Shown: piece after piece, positions 1 to 10,767 of the stretch | Position numbering within the stretch: position 1 is the stretch's first letter | Layout of the letters: each line of letters starts with the position of its first letter | Notes under the pieces: model-generated | What the model saw: only the letters and a program-made list of their open reading frames with translations | Database searches by the model: none | What the model was told of the DNA's origin: nothing | Translations under genes and position numbers: made by a program | NCBI RefSeq assembly: GCF_019112545.1 | Contig: NW_025064883.1 | Location: forward strand, 1,128,100 to 1,192,099 | Length of the DNA stretch: 64,000 bases | Direction: 5' to 3' | Origin: Guyanagaster necrorhizus | Lineage: Eukaryota > Basidiomycota > Agaricomycetes > Agaricales > Physalacriaceae

Positions 1-159
1 ACAACAGCGGGCAATATTCAATAACCAACCAGCGGCGAAATCATGTTCGTCACCACGGAACTTCCTTTTCAGCAACTCATTTGTGTCATCAGATCCAAGA
101 TGACCCGGTCACTACCAGCCTGCTTGTCCAACCAAGATGAACTTAGGCTTATCAGCCAT
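1..159 (-). CDS. Partial gene cut by the left edge, 5' end only
   Basis: Reading leftwards, an ATG at 159 opens a peptide beginning MADKPKFILVGQAG. A possible intron (about 65-115, gt...ag) then joins to an open stretch reading WKFRGDEHDFAAGWLLNIARCC up to the edge, with the phase kept. The second part looks like real coding sequence. No family is recognised. This is an inference from one short splice model, and the rest of the gene lies outside the window. Confidence 0.4.
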
Positions 160-1009
160 CGTATTTCAACTGAAGCCTGGCGTTTTTTTACAGAGCCATA
201 CTCCAGCTGGGTGATCAAAACGTTCGGTTCCTTCAACTAGAGGACAGGCCACAGCATCTCCTAAGGAAAAAAAGATATGCCGGTAAAAGCTCTGCTAAGA
301 CCTAGAAAAAAATACCATACAGCCCTGGGCCGGAAGCTTGAGAGATGATAATAGGTATTGCTGTTTGTCCGGCAACTTGTCCCAATCTTACGGACTGTTC
401 ATGGCAGCGCATGCTCGGAACGAGGATAATCAAGACCAGGTGACGAGCTACGACGCGCTTACTGACAAACAGCAAGACAAGGTATGGGATGATCCATGGC
501 CTTTCGTCTGTGAAACTCGATGGACAGAGATAAATCGAAGACGGATAGCCATAATTTGTACTAGCCATCGAGGTTATCACCAGTTTGTCCTGACGGTTAT
601 CGAGGTCATCGATCCTGCTTTCGTCTTGACATGAACACGTATTTTGTATCATGTGCTTCTATGATATAAGGATGACACAGTAACACTGACGAGATTGACG
701 GATAGCAATCATCGCGATTGAAAACACGATGTTCTCCGCAGTGAGTCTGAGAAAGCGCCGATTTACTGTACATAGCCAAAATCCCCAGGGAATCGTGAGC
801 GGACGTCGCTACGACCTAGCCGTGAGGGTTAATTCGCATTTTTGCGCATCAGACAAGTCGAGTTTTCTTACCTACGACATCGGTGATAGTCGCATCCGAA
901 GCAGATGGATAATCGTGTACAGACGACATGAATTGTGAAACCGTAAAATGGTAAGATCGCATCGTCGATGTGACCCACATTCGCACGAAGCGCATGCCTT
1001 CCCAGATTA
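160..1009. other. Intergenic stretch with no supported gene
   Basis: About 850 bases lie between the edge gene and the 3' end of the LENG1-like gene. Overlapping open frames of 60 to 116 codons exist on both strands around 300-650, but none shows a family motif, a convincing splice pattern or a compositional bias. A small unrecognised gene on the plus strand near 338-634 cannot be excluded. Confidence 0.4.
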
Positions 1010-1919
1010 TCAATGCCTCCCTTGATACCGTCTGAAATTACTTTCCCAGCGGCCACGATGGGCTTCTTCTACCTCTCGTCGGTTGTACATATCACCGTAC
1101 TCAGATTCAGTAATTCCCCCATGCACTGTGCTTGGCGTCTCACTGCCTTGCTTCTTCCGTCGAATCAGGGCCAGGGCCCGCTCTCTTTCAGATAATTCAC
1201 GTGTAATGCGCGCGCTGACTTCTGGCGGCTGGCCAGGAGATCCTGCAGGAGGTCGAGGACGGTGTCGCGAGGAAGAAGACGAGGAGGAGGACTTGGAAGC
1301 AAGTTGATGTGTGATAGATGTTAGAGGATCATGAATGGATTTTCGTGCCGTGTCTCGCTTCCTTCGTTCCTCAGCAGCTTCATCTACCTCCGCGTCATCT
1401 CGATCGCGGTTGCGTTCAGAATACCATGGCCGGAGATCTTTGGCATCAGGAGCTAATGGTATTCCTTTGTCCGTTTCCATGGGCCCAGCCTTCTTGGTTG
1501 AGCGCACGGCTGTAATTATGGCGTTCTACTTCCAAGTTAGTAAACTGGGTATAGAATACAAGCAAGCATACAAACCTGTTCGAGATCTTCAAAAAAGTTG
1601 ATATGACCTCCAGATGTGGGCAGCGATTCCTTAGCACGCTCCAGCAGCTTCATATCACCGTCTCTCCCCTTTTTCTTGGGGAGAGAGGCAACCCCTGCTC
1701 GTTCTCTGAGCAGGTCTATTCTAGCCTCTGAATCCTATATTAAAAAAAAGGTAAGGCACGGCCATGTATTGCAGAAAGGAGACTTACCGCCAACATCATT
1801 CTTCCTTCCTCCCGTGCCTCCTTCTCCCGTGCCTCTTCTTCATCGCGTCGGACCCTTTCAATGTTATCCCTACGATACGGATGGTAGGATTTGTGATGAG
1901 CGATGTTCAGCTTGCCCAT
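1010..1919 (-). CDS. LENG1-like protein with Cir_N (CBF1-interacting co-repressor N-terminal) domain
   Basis: Three exons, complement of 1010-1525, 1576-1734 and 1788-1919, give about 268 residues in phase. The N terminus starts MGKLNIAHHKSYHPYRRDNI and continues into a charged ERVRRDEEEAREKEAREE helix. This is the hallmark of Cir_N proteins such as leukocyte receptor cluster member 1 and the splicing factor Cwc25. A later segment reading GGHINFFEDLEQ then NAIITAVRSTKKAGP also matches the LENG1 layout. The C-terminal half is Arg/Glu/Ser-rich and low in complexity. A nuclear, RNA-processing role is inferred from the family. It shares a 284-base divergent upstream region with the GT31 gene. Confidence 0.8.
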
Positions 1920-1990
1920 GGGGTATTATGTATGTCATTGGGAATTTGAAAGTGTAATTAAAGGTCAGCCATTGCGCGTGGCTGTGTTTT

Positions 1991-2000
1991 ATCACGTGAT
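1991..2000. promoter_or_regulatory. Palindromic ATCACGTGAT (E-box/bHLH-type site)
   Basis: A perfect 10-base palindrome around CACGTG sits in the divergent upstream region, 72 bases from the LENG1-like start and about 200 from the GT31 start. CACGTG is the classic site for fungal bHLH factors such as Cbf1. Function is inferred from position only. Confidence 0.35.
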
Positions 2001-2203
2001 ATGTACGAGAAGGATTGGGCCGTTCTGGGACATCTTCAAATACCTCCTAGACGCTCCTAGCCTGATAACCGCCAAAAGGCTCTCCTCGACGTCCGCGACG
2101 GCGGCGGTGAAGCATTTCTCCTGTGGTCCCTCTTCCTGCTTTCTACTTCTTCTAATTTATCTTGGCTCCAAACTGCGCGCGGCCTAATCACATTCGTTCA
2201 TCC

Positions 2204-4611
2204 ATGTCTTTCTCCGCTAATTTTTTGCATCCGCAAACTCCTCGGCTGCCTCTTTCGCTCCGTCCAGACGGCGGCGACGACGACGACGACGATAGCAACA
2301 ACGACTCGGATGAAACGGTGAGGACACAACTGCCGTCGTCGTCTCAGCCAGGAGCGACGACTCCCTCACCGCGACCAGCCTTCCTGTACTTGCCTCAGAC
2401 TCATTCAGGCAGGACCTCTGTCTCATCGACCGCCAATTCTACTCCCATTCCATCACGCTCTACGTCTCCGCTACCACAGTTCTTCATTTCACATGCCTCA
2501 TCATCTTCATGCTCGTCTGAAACGGAAAGTGAGTCAGGCTCGCCGCTGTTGACAAGGCGGACACCGTCAACATGGAGGGAAGACAGGCGGTGGTGGTCTT
2601 TTACGCGCCGCAGAAGAAGGAGAGGCGGTGGAGTCCTACGGACCTTGAAGAAATGGACAAGAAGGATTGTTCGACATCCGCTCGTTCCTCAGCAGCCCAT
2701 AACCATCGTATGCTTGTGTCACACTGTCCTGATTTTCTTTGCCTACTCAAAAAAATGACAGATCCTAACACTAGTGGTCCTTACTGCATTTGCTATCTTC
2801 CTCCGACTTCTTTTGATATACATCTTCAATCCTGACAAGGAGCCGTTGCCATGGCGTGGTTATTGCTCAATACCATCCATGGCTTCACCAACGGACTACA
2901 CCATGTCATCGACCTATCCGTATCCATACCCAGAACTTTTGCCAACGGAAAAAGATTTTCCTCCTAAAGACCTAGATTTACTTCCGCCAGCTGGTCTTTT
3001 CATTGGTGTCTTCTCAATCGATTCAGCCTTTGAAAGACGTTCTTTGATACGTTCCACTTGGGCAAGTCACCCCAGAAGTAGAGAAGGCGCAAGCTCCGGC
3101 GATAATGGGGTGGGGACGTCTCGGTCGGTCGTTCGATTCATCCTCGGTCAACCTCGGAAAGATTGGGAGCAGCAGATTCAGCTGGAGATGGAACGTGCGT
3201 ATCTGGTTTGTCGGCTTCTATTTTCTACTGACATTCCTTTCAGTGTATAACGATCTTGTAATTTTACCTGTTTCAGAGAACATGAATGGAGGCAAGACAT
3301 ATGCCTTCTTCTCCTGGGCATCACTCAACGCTTGGGTTCCACCTCTATATTTCGATATCCCTACACCTCCTTTGCGCTTTTCATACTTAAATTTGACGAC
3401 CCCACCGCCACCCCTCGCTCTACACGACTCGGTGCATGCCTGGAGGGACCAGGAATCAGGACGTTTTCGATCTTGGGTACGACCGGATTACGTTGTTAAA
3501 GTCGATGACGATTCCTTTGTAATGATGGCAGAACTCGAGTCTCGACTGCGCGTGTCGCTCCACGAAACCCCAAAATCTCATCATCTCAACGACACCGGGC
3601 CTCACCCAGCAATACAACTAAAGGATGAAGCACACTGGAAGACAAATAGCACGGTTATATCGACGTCGTCAGATCATTTTATGACGATACTAGATGAGCA
3701 GAAAGGCTTGAAAGATCCCCTGATATATTGGGGATATCTTGTCACGAACCGACTGCATCGATTCATGGCTGGAGAGTTGTATGCTCTCAGTTGGAGTCTG
3801 GTCGATTGGGTAGCCAAGGACCCTGCAATCAAAGGAGTTACAAAAGGTGCCGAGGACAAGCAAACTGCGAAATGGATGACGATGCATCCATTAGCGTCTG
3901 AGATACGATGGGCTAGTGAGCGTTGCTGGATATACGACCACCCGCGGTCTGGCACTGTGTATGTTAGGCATATCTTGTTCGTGACATTTTCCGCTTACCT
4001 CCTGTCTAGGTACGCCCACGGCTTCCTTTTTCCTTCCGAAGTAACTCGTGTCAAGCGCAGCGTGGCATCGTATCTAGCCAATGTTCCGCAAGAGGTGACT
4101 GGGTCTATGACAATCAATACAGGCTTTCTTCCTGCGCCAGCGTCTTGGGCTCATTCAAGTGTTTCAACGTTTGGCGTTCGATATACACCTCCGGTGTCCA
4201 GTCTGTCAACACATGAAGCAGTGGAAGCTCTTATTGAAGGTAGCGATATGTCTACCATCAGTGAAGGCTAGTCGTCCTTTTTTCATTGAGTTTGGCTTCG
4301 CCAATTTGACGATTAAACGATCAGGGAGCGCCATGTCTTCAGAATATGCATGGGCACATCGAGAAGGTAGGAAGACAAGATATGAAAACAGCCGTTTGGG
4401 TGGAACCATTGTTGTGCACTTCATCAAGAAGAACATGTGGTTTTTGGAGACAGCTCTTGCCTTGCTAGATGGCGAGGAGTATTCGGAGTCTGAAAGGTAT
4501 CAACAACAGGAATCCGGGCGAGCAGGACAATCATACACACCATCATTGACACCACACTCGTCCGCATTGCTACGCACGAATGTGAATCTCAATCAACATG
4601 TTCATTCATAA
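2204..4611 (+). CDS. GT31-family beta-1,3-galactosyltransferase-like glycosyltransferase
   Basis: Five exons (2204-2707, 2762-3194, 3244-3958, 4010-4239, 4325-4611) give about 722 residues in phase. The layout is type II Golgi: a Ser/Thr- and Asp-rich cytosolic region, then one hydrophobic span from about residue 169 (ILTLVVLTAFAIFLRLLLIY), then a lumenal catalytic region. Family hallmarks are FERRSLIRSTWASHP, NDLVILPVSENMNGGKT and a metal-binding VDDDSF (DXD type, near residue 400). YWGYLVTNRLHRFMAGELYALS and SERCWIYDHPRSGTVYAHGF also fit GT31. The enzyme probably transfers a hexose in beta-1,3 linkage in the Golgi, but donor and acceptor cannot be read from sequence. The ATG at 2204 is the first in frame. 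Confidence 0.85.
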
Positions 4612-4838
4612 CATTGGCATATATCTAAAACAATTTCACATACTGTAATGTATATCATATCCCATATCTCTTTTCCATGCTTTCTCAATTATTTGTTGGA
4701 ACTTGGCATTATATACATTTCTTTCTTTGGATTGGACTTAAAAGTCTAGTCTGCGTGCGTCCGTCTTGAATGTGATGTATTGAAAGGTCACAGTTTGCTG
4801 CTGGATAAATATTGAGGATATACACATGCCGTTAAAAA

Positions 4839-6222
4839 TTAGTAGCCGTCCAGTTCAACAGGCAAGGGATGATTGAGAAGCTGGTCGGTGGGGACCAACA
4901 TAGGTTCAATAGATTCATAACGCATCTGCACGGCCCGTATGATGGTACCTTGCCACTGCTTCAGCCACTCGCCTTCCCTGGATCCGACGAACTTGCTCGC
5001 CTGCCCGTCTTTAGGGCGCACAATCGCAGCATCCCTAGCAACGGACTGTAACTGTTTCTTATCTACGGTATGTTCAGATTCGGAGTCAAGTGGCAGCCAG
5101 CGTTTCAGAGCGTAGGCGCCACCGCAAACCTCCCACCTACCACCGCCCTTGTTATGAAAACGCTTGAACAGCCAGATGAATGGAAATATGAAAAGGATAA
5201 TGGACAGGAATTTTAACCATTTATTGGAAAGGGTTCTCGAGAGACGGTTATCGGGTCTGATGTAAACTTCTTTGGCGGAAGTTTCGAAGTTAACCTCGAG
5301 TGTACCGGTGTAGAGAGACGTCTTGATGATAGAACGGATGGCAGATTCAAGGTTGCGTAAATTCCATCCGTAGACGGACTTGGAGTTAATGTGAATGACT
5401 GGAGCCGGTGTATTTATGTGAGCTTACTTTGACGTAGACGAATTCTTTCAGGTATTTTGGGGAAGCGCAGTATTCGTCAGCCCAGGTCCGAAGGGTCTTG
5501 GAAGATCTAAGGACAGCGGAGTCTTCTAAGGCTGGATGAGCGCCCGTAGCCTGAGTGCTCGAAATCCACGGTGGAAGGCCGCGTGCATCCCTGTCCTTGA
5601 TCCAAGAACGGAAAGCTCTTCTTTCCTTCCGCTTCGCTTTCTTTTTACCAGACAGGTCAATCTCCTTGACCATACGACCGCGATAAGCAGGATCAGAATC
5701 TGCAACGGACCAGTGAGTCGGTTCTGGAAGGATAAGGTGATCAAGGGAGATGTAAAAGTCGAAGTCGACGACGGTTTCGGTGTAGCTCTCGAGCCGCGTT
5801 TCGATCGTGCCGCCGCGACCTGTGTGAGTTACGTGGCGATGGTGAGTTTCTGAATGGGTACCGTGACAGTGAAGAGAGAGCGACGGAGGGGTGCTTGCTT
5901 GAGACAGCAGGAATCGATAGAGCGCTTCTCCTTCTCAGGAGATGAGTAGGGCCATCATGACATGGAGCAAGACATGCATACCGTCCGAATTCAAGTGGGG
6001 ATCGTGAGACACGATGTCGCCATTCCCGGTATCGAAATACTCAGCATGGTATGGAGTGAATTCTGGCGGAGGGTCCCCTTGGGCGTCGTCGAAGTCAATG
6101 AGCAGGTGGGTGCTTTCAGCGACGTCGCGAAAGGGCGGCGGGGGCGGGGGCGGCGACGACGATGGCCTAGGTAGAGACGATGGGCCGGCAATGGGCGGGG
6201 CGGCCTTGTTGATGATGGTCAT
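4839..6222 (-). CDS. Conserved-looking single-span membrane protein, family not recognised
   Basis: Three exons, complement of 4839-5378, 5428-5930 and 5982-6222, give 427 residues exactly in phase. The N terminus is Pro/Ser-rich, followed by HLLIDFDDAQGDPPPEF and a globular region with VVDFDFYISLDHLI. A basic patch (SGKKKAKRKERRAFRSWIKD) precedes a tryptophan-containing segment. One strong hydrophobic span, WLKFLSIILFIFPFIWLFK, lies near residue 310, and a short charged tail follows. There is no obvious signal peptide. The layout suggests a protein anchored by one span with its large N-terminal domain in the cytosol. I cannot name a function. It is divergent from the mucin-like gene to its right. 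Confidence 0.7.
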
Positions 6223-6939
6223 GGCGGGTGGAATGGAAACTAGCCTGAACGGGGTAAATAAAAATTTAAATAAATTGCCAAAAGCGGTGAGCAGGCTCCG
6301 TGCGCAGCCCTGGGTGTTTCGTAAGCGTCTGAAGCGGCTTCTTTTGGCCGTTGAAGAGACAACAGTAATTGCCAGTCGTATTTCTGAGAGTTGATAGTCG
6401 TTATTTCGAGGAGATATTGGCTACCCAACAAGAGGCGCACCGAGCGAATTGATATATTTAGCCGCCTGCAGGAGGGACTACGGCCCAGTTTGGAATTTGA
6501 AATGTGGCTGTGCTTGAATTTGAGAAGTTGCCGTTAGTTGGCACGAGCTGGCTCTTGCAGCCACCTTTTCCCTACCACCGTCCCGCTGCGCCTTCCTGGT
6601 TTTTCATTTTTTTCCCTCTTTTTCCCGTTACCAGGCCAGTGTTCGGTGCTTGGAGGTACGTGGACAAGGCAAATGGTACTCAAATGCTTTCCAACCGGCC
6701 AAAGAGACAGCAAACCTCTTCAGATCTAGGTAAGCCTTGCGAATAGTCTTCTCTTCGTAGCCGACCAGTTCCTCTACACTGCACTTGTGTCGACGCATTT
6801 TTCGCGTTTTGAGCTCATTCTCGTCGGAAAAATCGATGCTCACTGCCTTTTTTCCCGTCTCTGCGTTCCAGCTTTCCTTCTTTTCTTCACTTTCTGACTG
6901 CCATCCTTTACCATTTACTCTCCACCATTTATTCTGCTC
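6223..6939. promoter_or_regulatory. Divergent upstream region, pyrimidine-rich
   Basis: About 717 bases separate the starts of the 4839-6222 gene and the mucin-like gene. The right half, roughly 6560-6930, is rich in C/T tracts (ctttcttctt type) that often precede fungal starts. No coding signal beyond an antisense shadow frame is seen. Confidence 0.4.
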
Positions 6940-8929
6940 ATGTCGTCGCAAACTATACCAACAACTACTGCGACCGGTTCATCTACGACTCTGACCAATG
7001 CACAATCTACAACGAATACCGCTACCCAAACTACTCAATCTTTAACGGAAACTACGCAAACCGAATCTGATACTCAAACGGCCACTCAAACTGCTACCCA
7101 AACTGCTACTCAATCGACCACTCAAACGGCATCTTCGACCACTCAAACTACCTCGAACATGTCGACTACATCTCCGACTTCTTCGAATCGTCTCGTTTCG
7201 TGAGTGTCCGTGTTTTTTGCACTATTGCTATCCTCGTGTTGATTGCATCATTACTCTGCACTTAGCACTACAGCGTCGCCTACTACGACTGCTTCACCCA
7301 CAACTACTTCATCTTCTAATACTTCACCGACTGCCACCACAAGTAATACTTCAACAACCGAAATGTCCACTTCGTCTTCACAAAATACGTCAAGCAGTAC
7401 CCAGGCACCTACAACGTCTACATCCACAACGACTTCTGAGTCGTCGTCGTCGTCATCATCATCATCATCGTCGTCGTCGTCTCCCACTACATCATCTTCA
7501 TCCTCATCTTCCACTTCAACATCGGAACTGCCGTCGACAACGACGTCTGAGACGACTTCATCAACTTCACAGTCGACTTCCTCAACGACGGCAACAACAA
7601 CATCCTTACCAACCACAACGTCTACCTCTTCCTCCGCCACCTCGACGTCTGTAATCACGACAACGTCAACCACTCCCACTACGACATCGACGCCTGCTGT
7701 TACAGAAACAACGACATCAACGACATCGTCAACCTCATCCACGAGCACTGACCTTGAAACCAGCACCACCTCTACACCTGCTGAGACCGTGTTCGTGTCA
7801 AAATGTTCTCACTCATCTCGCCCTAATTCTTATTTTATTTTTAGAACTACCTTGCAGAGTACTGTGTACATAACCACGACAAATAGTGCTGGCCAGACGA
7901 CAACAAGTACGCCATCGGCTGTTACCAGTTTGGTGACAAGTACAGGTAGTGATGGAGGCGTCGTCACCATAACACAAATCGGTGTCAACCCCACTCTAAG
8001 CTCGGATTCTGGCTCTAGCAGCAACACCTCATCGTGCGTCTTTTGCATCTACGCGCAACGTCATTGCTGATTCTCTCTGACAGCTTCTTTCAAAACAAAG
8101 GTGCAGTTGCGGGGGTATTCGTGCTCGTCGGCCTGGCAGCAGCGTCAATAATACTATTCATAATTTTCTACATTCGTCGGCGGCGTCGCACTCGGCGAAT
8201 GGAGCATGACAATGCCGTCTCGGCTACTCTTACTGCTGCTGGCTTTCACCGTGCACCCCTCGATGATGATGACGAACATGAGGATGGCTCGAGAATGCAG
8301 ATGTCTCAGCATTCTCCCCGGAGCTCTATACCAAGTGCGGGTCGACTGTCTGCTTACATCGATAATGTGGAAGGTGGCTATAATCCGTATGCAGACGTTG
8401 GTCATCCTCCAATAGGCAGGGACGATTACACACCAGTGAGGAGTCCGAGTCCACCACCCGGTGCTGGCAGTGGCGTGTTTGGTAACATCCGTGGAAACGC
8501 GAGCGAGCAGAGGATCAGTCATTCTGCGTCACATAGTGCAGGAAGCTACGAGCCACTTCTGGCATCCTTCTATCAAGCCCAAAACACTGGTGATAATTCA
8601 GGGCCTCCTTCGCCACCGCCTCGTAACCCACGAAGACTCTCAGATACGAAAAATCAGCCATCACCCACCACTCAAAACACCGAAGGCAATGATGCCGCCT
8701 CATCAGTATACTCTTCGGAGAGTACAGGAGATGACCGCCTAGATCCTGACCTCCGCCGGCGGCTCAAAGATGATTCAGATAGTGACAGGGCCGACCTTAG
8801 GGACAATGAAGACTACTCGCGTCCGGTTCTTGGAGTACGAGTCTTCCACTTATGAACCTTGTAGTGCTCTCACTAACTTCTGCTCTGTAGGTTCGGAATG
8901 TTCCGGATAAGGTTTCCCAGGAGTCCTAG
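6940..8929 (+). CDS. Ser/Thr-rich mucin-like single-span surface protein
   Basis: Five exons (6940-7199, 7266-7790, 7845-8033, 8084-8834, 8891-8929) give 587 residues in phase. The first 350 or so residues are almost all Ser, Thr and Gln, with TQTAT-type repeats and a run of about 18 Ser. They form a likely heavily O-mannosylated ectodomain. Then come TSLVTSTGSDGGVVTITQ, one membrane span (GAVAGVFVLVGLAAASIILF) and a RRRRRTRR stop-transfer patch. The cytosolic tail is Pro/Ser/Asp-rich. No cleavable signal peptide is visible, so a signal-anchor insertion is inferred. It resembles sensor-like or Msb2/WSC-like mucins only in layout. Its closest relative in the window is the opposite-strand gene at 10768-12961. 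Confidence 0.8.
7441..7520 (+). repeat. Trinucleotide (TCN) poly-serine tract
   Basis: Near-pure tcg/tca triplets encode a serine run inside the mucin-like ectodomain. Such tracts are prone to slippage, so length variation between strains is likely. The Asp/Val-rich antisense frame over it is an artefact of this composition. Confidence 0.8.
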
Positions 8930-9464
8930 GTAGCTTTTTCCGTCATACTTACTCGAGGTGCCGACACCTCAACAGCATTGCGGACCCTTGTATATTCTGA
9001 CGCCCATTTGCATGGACCTCTGAACTTGTTTTTAGTAGACACTGACACGAAAACGCACGCTCTTTACTTCATTTTAGTATATTTTATATAGTGTATTTGG
9101 TAACCATAGACCGATGCCCTTGTTGGCAGCATACGAGTTGTAGTACATTGCATATGGACCGAATACATAGATATTCTTTACGCATTCTCAGTCTGTATAC
9201 TTTTTCCGCTTGTACTTAGCTTGGGGAGGAGGCATTTTGTTTCACGTGATGTCTAGGACACGACGCGTCGTAGGGTACGGAGTAGTCCTTAGTCGAGTAT
9301 TTTCGATTAGTAAAAGCCGGTATGGTTTTCAGATTTCTCTAGTAATGTTTTTATCAATAATACCCACGCATTTGTTATCAGATGACTGAGACCACAGATA
9401 AAGCACAAGTTTCTCGAGCCAGCGTACCTACTTGTTATGATTCCCCCCCCACTCTCTATCCGAA
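8930..9464. other. Intergenic, no gene seen
   Basis: The 535 bases between the mucin-like gene and the isochorismatase gene contain AT-rich stretches near 9070-9180 that would suit a 3' end. A CACGTGA core lies at about 9244. No coding signal was found. Confidence 0.5.
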
Positions 9465-10582
9465 ATGGCTTCGCGACCTCCCGTCTCTTCTGTCACAAAA
9501 TACGGCAACAGTGCATCTTTCTGGTGGGAATATCCCTCAGGATTGATTGATTTGACTCGGACACTGTCCGTGGCGCCCAACGCCGAACACCATTCTCCAC
9601 CTTTACTTCCTGGTCAGCTGGACGTTGCTGTGGATCGTGAGCGTACAATTCGCATCGATGCCAAATCGAGTGCCGTTGTTATCATTGACATGCAAAAGTA
9701 GTTATCTGCACTGTCTCGTCACTGCTCGACACGGCTTACGTTGCCCCAATGTTAGTTACTTCCTGCATCCTGATCTCAGAGACCATCCCACCGGCCTAGA
9801 ATGCGTGGAGCCACTCATGAAATTGGTTCCTATTGCGAGAGAAAGGGATATCAAGGTTCTCTGGGTGTAGGTACCCTATTCCTGTTAGTTCGCGCGCCCT
9901 GACCCAACTCGTGCGAAATTTTCCAGTAACTGGGGCCTCACTGATCATGAATTGCAAACTATCCCACCTTCCCTCGTTCGTGGATTCACAAAGGCCGGAC
10001 GTGGTAGTTTCGGGCCCGAATTACCAGGAGCGTTCGGGAGACTTCTCATGCGGGACGCACTCAATTCAGATCTTTACGGGCCCTTGCAAGAAGAATATCT
10101 CAAGGGCAAGGAACTAGGAACTGATTTCTGGATCCACAAAAACCGGTAACGGCATTGTATTGATTTTCAATCATAGTAGGATATCTCACGATGAACGGCA
10201 GGATGAGCGGTTTGTGGGGATATCAGTCCGCCCTTGACCTCTTTCTCGCGGAGAACGGGATCACGACACTATTTTTCGCAGGTGTCAATACAGATCAGGT
10301 ATCAGCATCATTGTTTTTCACTGCTCCATAAGGTTCTGGAATGATTTGGCAATTCGATAGTGTGTGCTTGGGACACTTGTCGATGCCTATTATCGGGGAT
10401 ACGACTGTATACTCCTGAAAGATGCCACAGCCACGACATCACCGGAAGGCGGCTATGATAACGTCGTATATAATGTCGCAAATGTGCGCCTGATTCAAAT
10501 GTGCTTCTCAAGATTCATCGGATGCTTAAAATTTGTTTCAGAGAGCTACGGCTTTGCTACGACCACTGAAAGCCTACGCTAA
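9465..10582 (+). CDS. Isochorismatase-family cysteine hydrolase
   Basis: Six exons (9465-9697, 9756-9866, 9927-10145, 10202-10298, 10361-10483, 10544-10582) give 273 residues in phase. The catalytic triad of the family is present: Asp in VVIIDMQNYFLHPDLR, Lys in FTKAGRGSFG, and Cys in FAGVNTDQCVLGTLVDAYYRGYD. KVLWVNWGLTD and the C-terminal YNVANSYGF are also family-typical. No targeting signal is seen, so a cytosolic enzyme is likely. Members act on isochorismate, nicotinamide, N-carbamoyl compounds or other small amides, and the substrate cannot be told here. The last exon codes for only 12 residues. Confidence 0.85.
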
Positions 10583-10767
10583 GGGAAATCGGCATGTGTC
10601 AATACATTGTTAGATATGAATATATGAATCATGATACAAGGCGTTGTGCAAAAGCACCCAATGTCCGTCATACATATACTATGCAATGAAATATGCGATA
10701 AGGGAAAAAGAGCTAACTAATGTACACTCTGAAATAAACCTTAAGTTGGTGCCCTGATGCAGGAACT

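Noticed and set aside
302..652. 116-codon minus-strand frame near the left end
   Set aside because: No motif, no compositional signal, and an overlapping plus-strand frame of similar length; likely chance.
7251..7769. Antisense 172-codon Val/Asp-rich frame
   Set aside because: It is the mirror of the Ser/Thr-rich mucin ectodomain on the plus strand and shows only composition-driven repeats.
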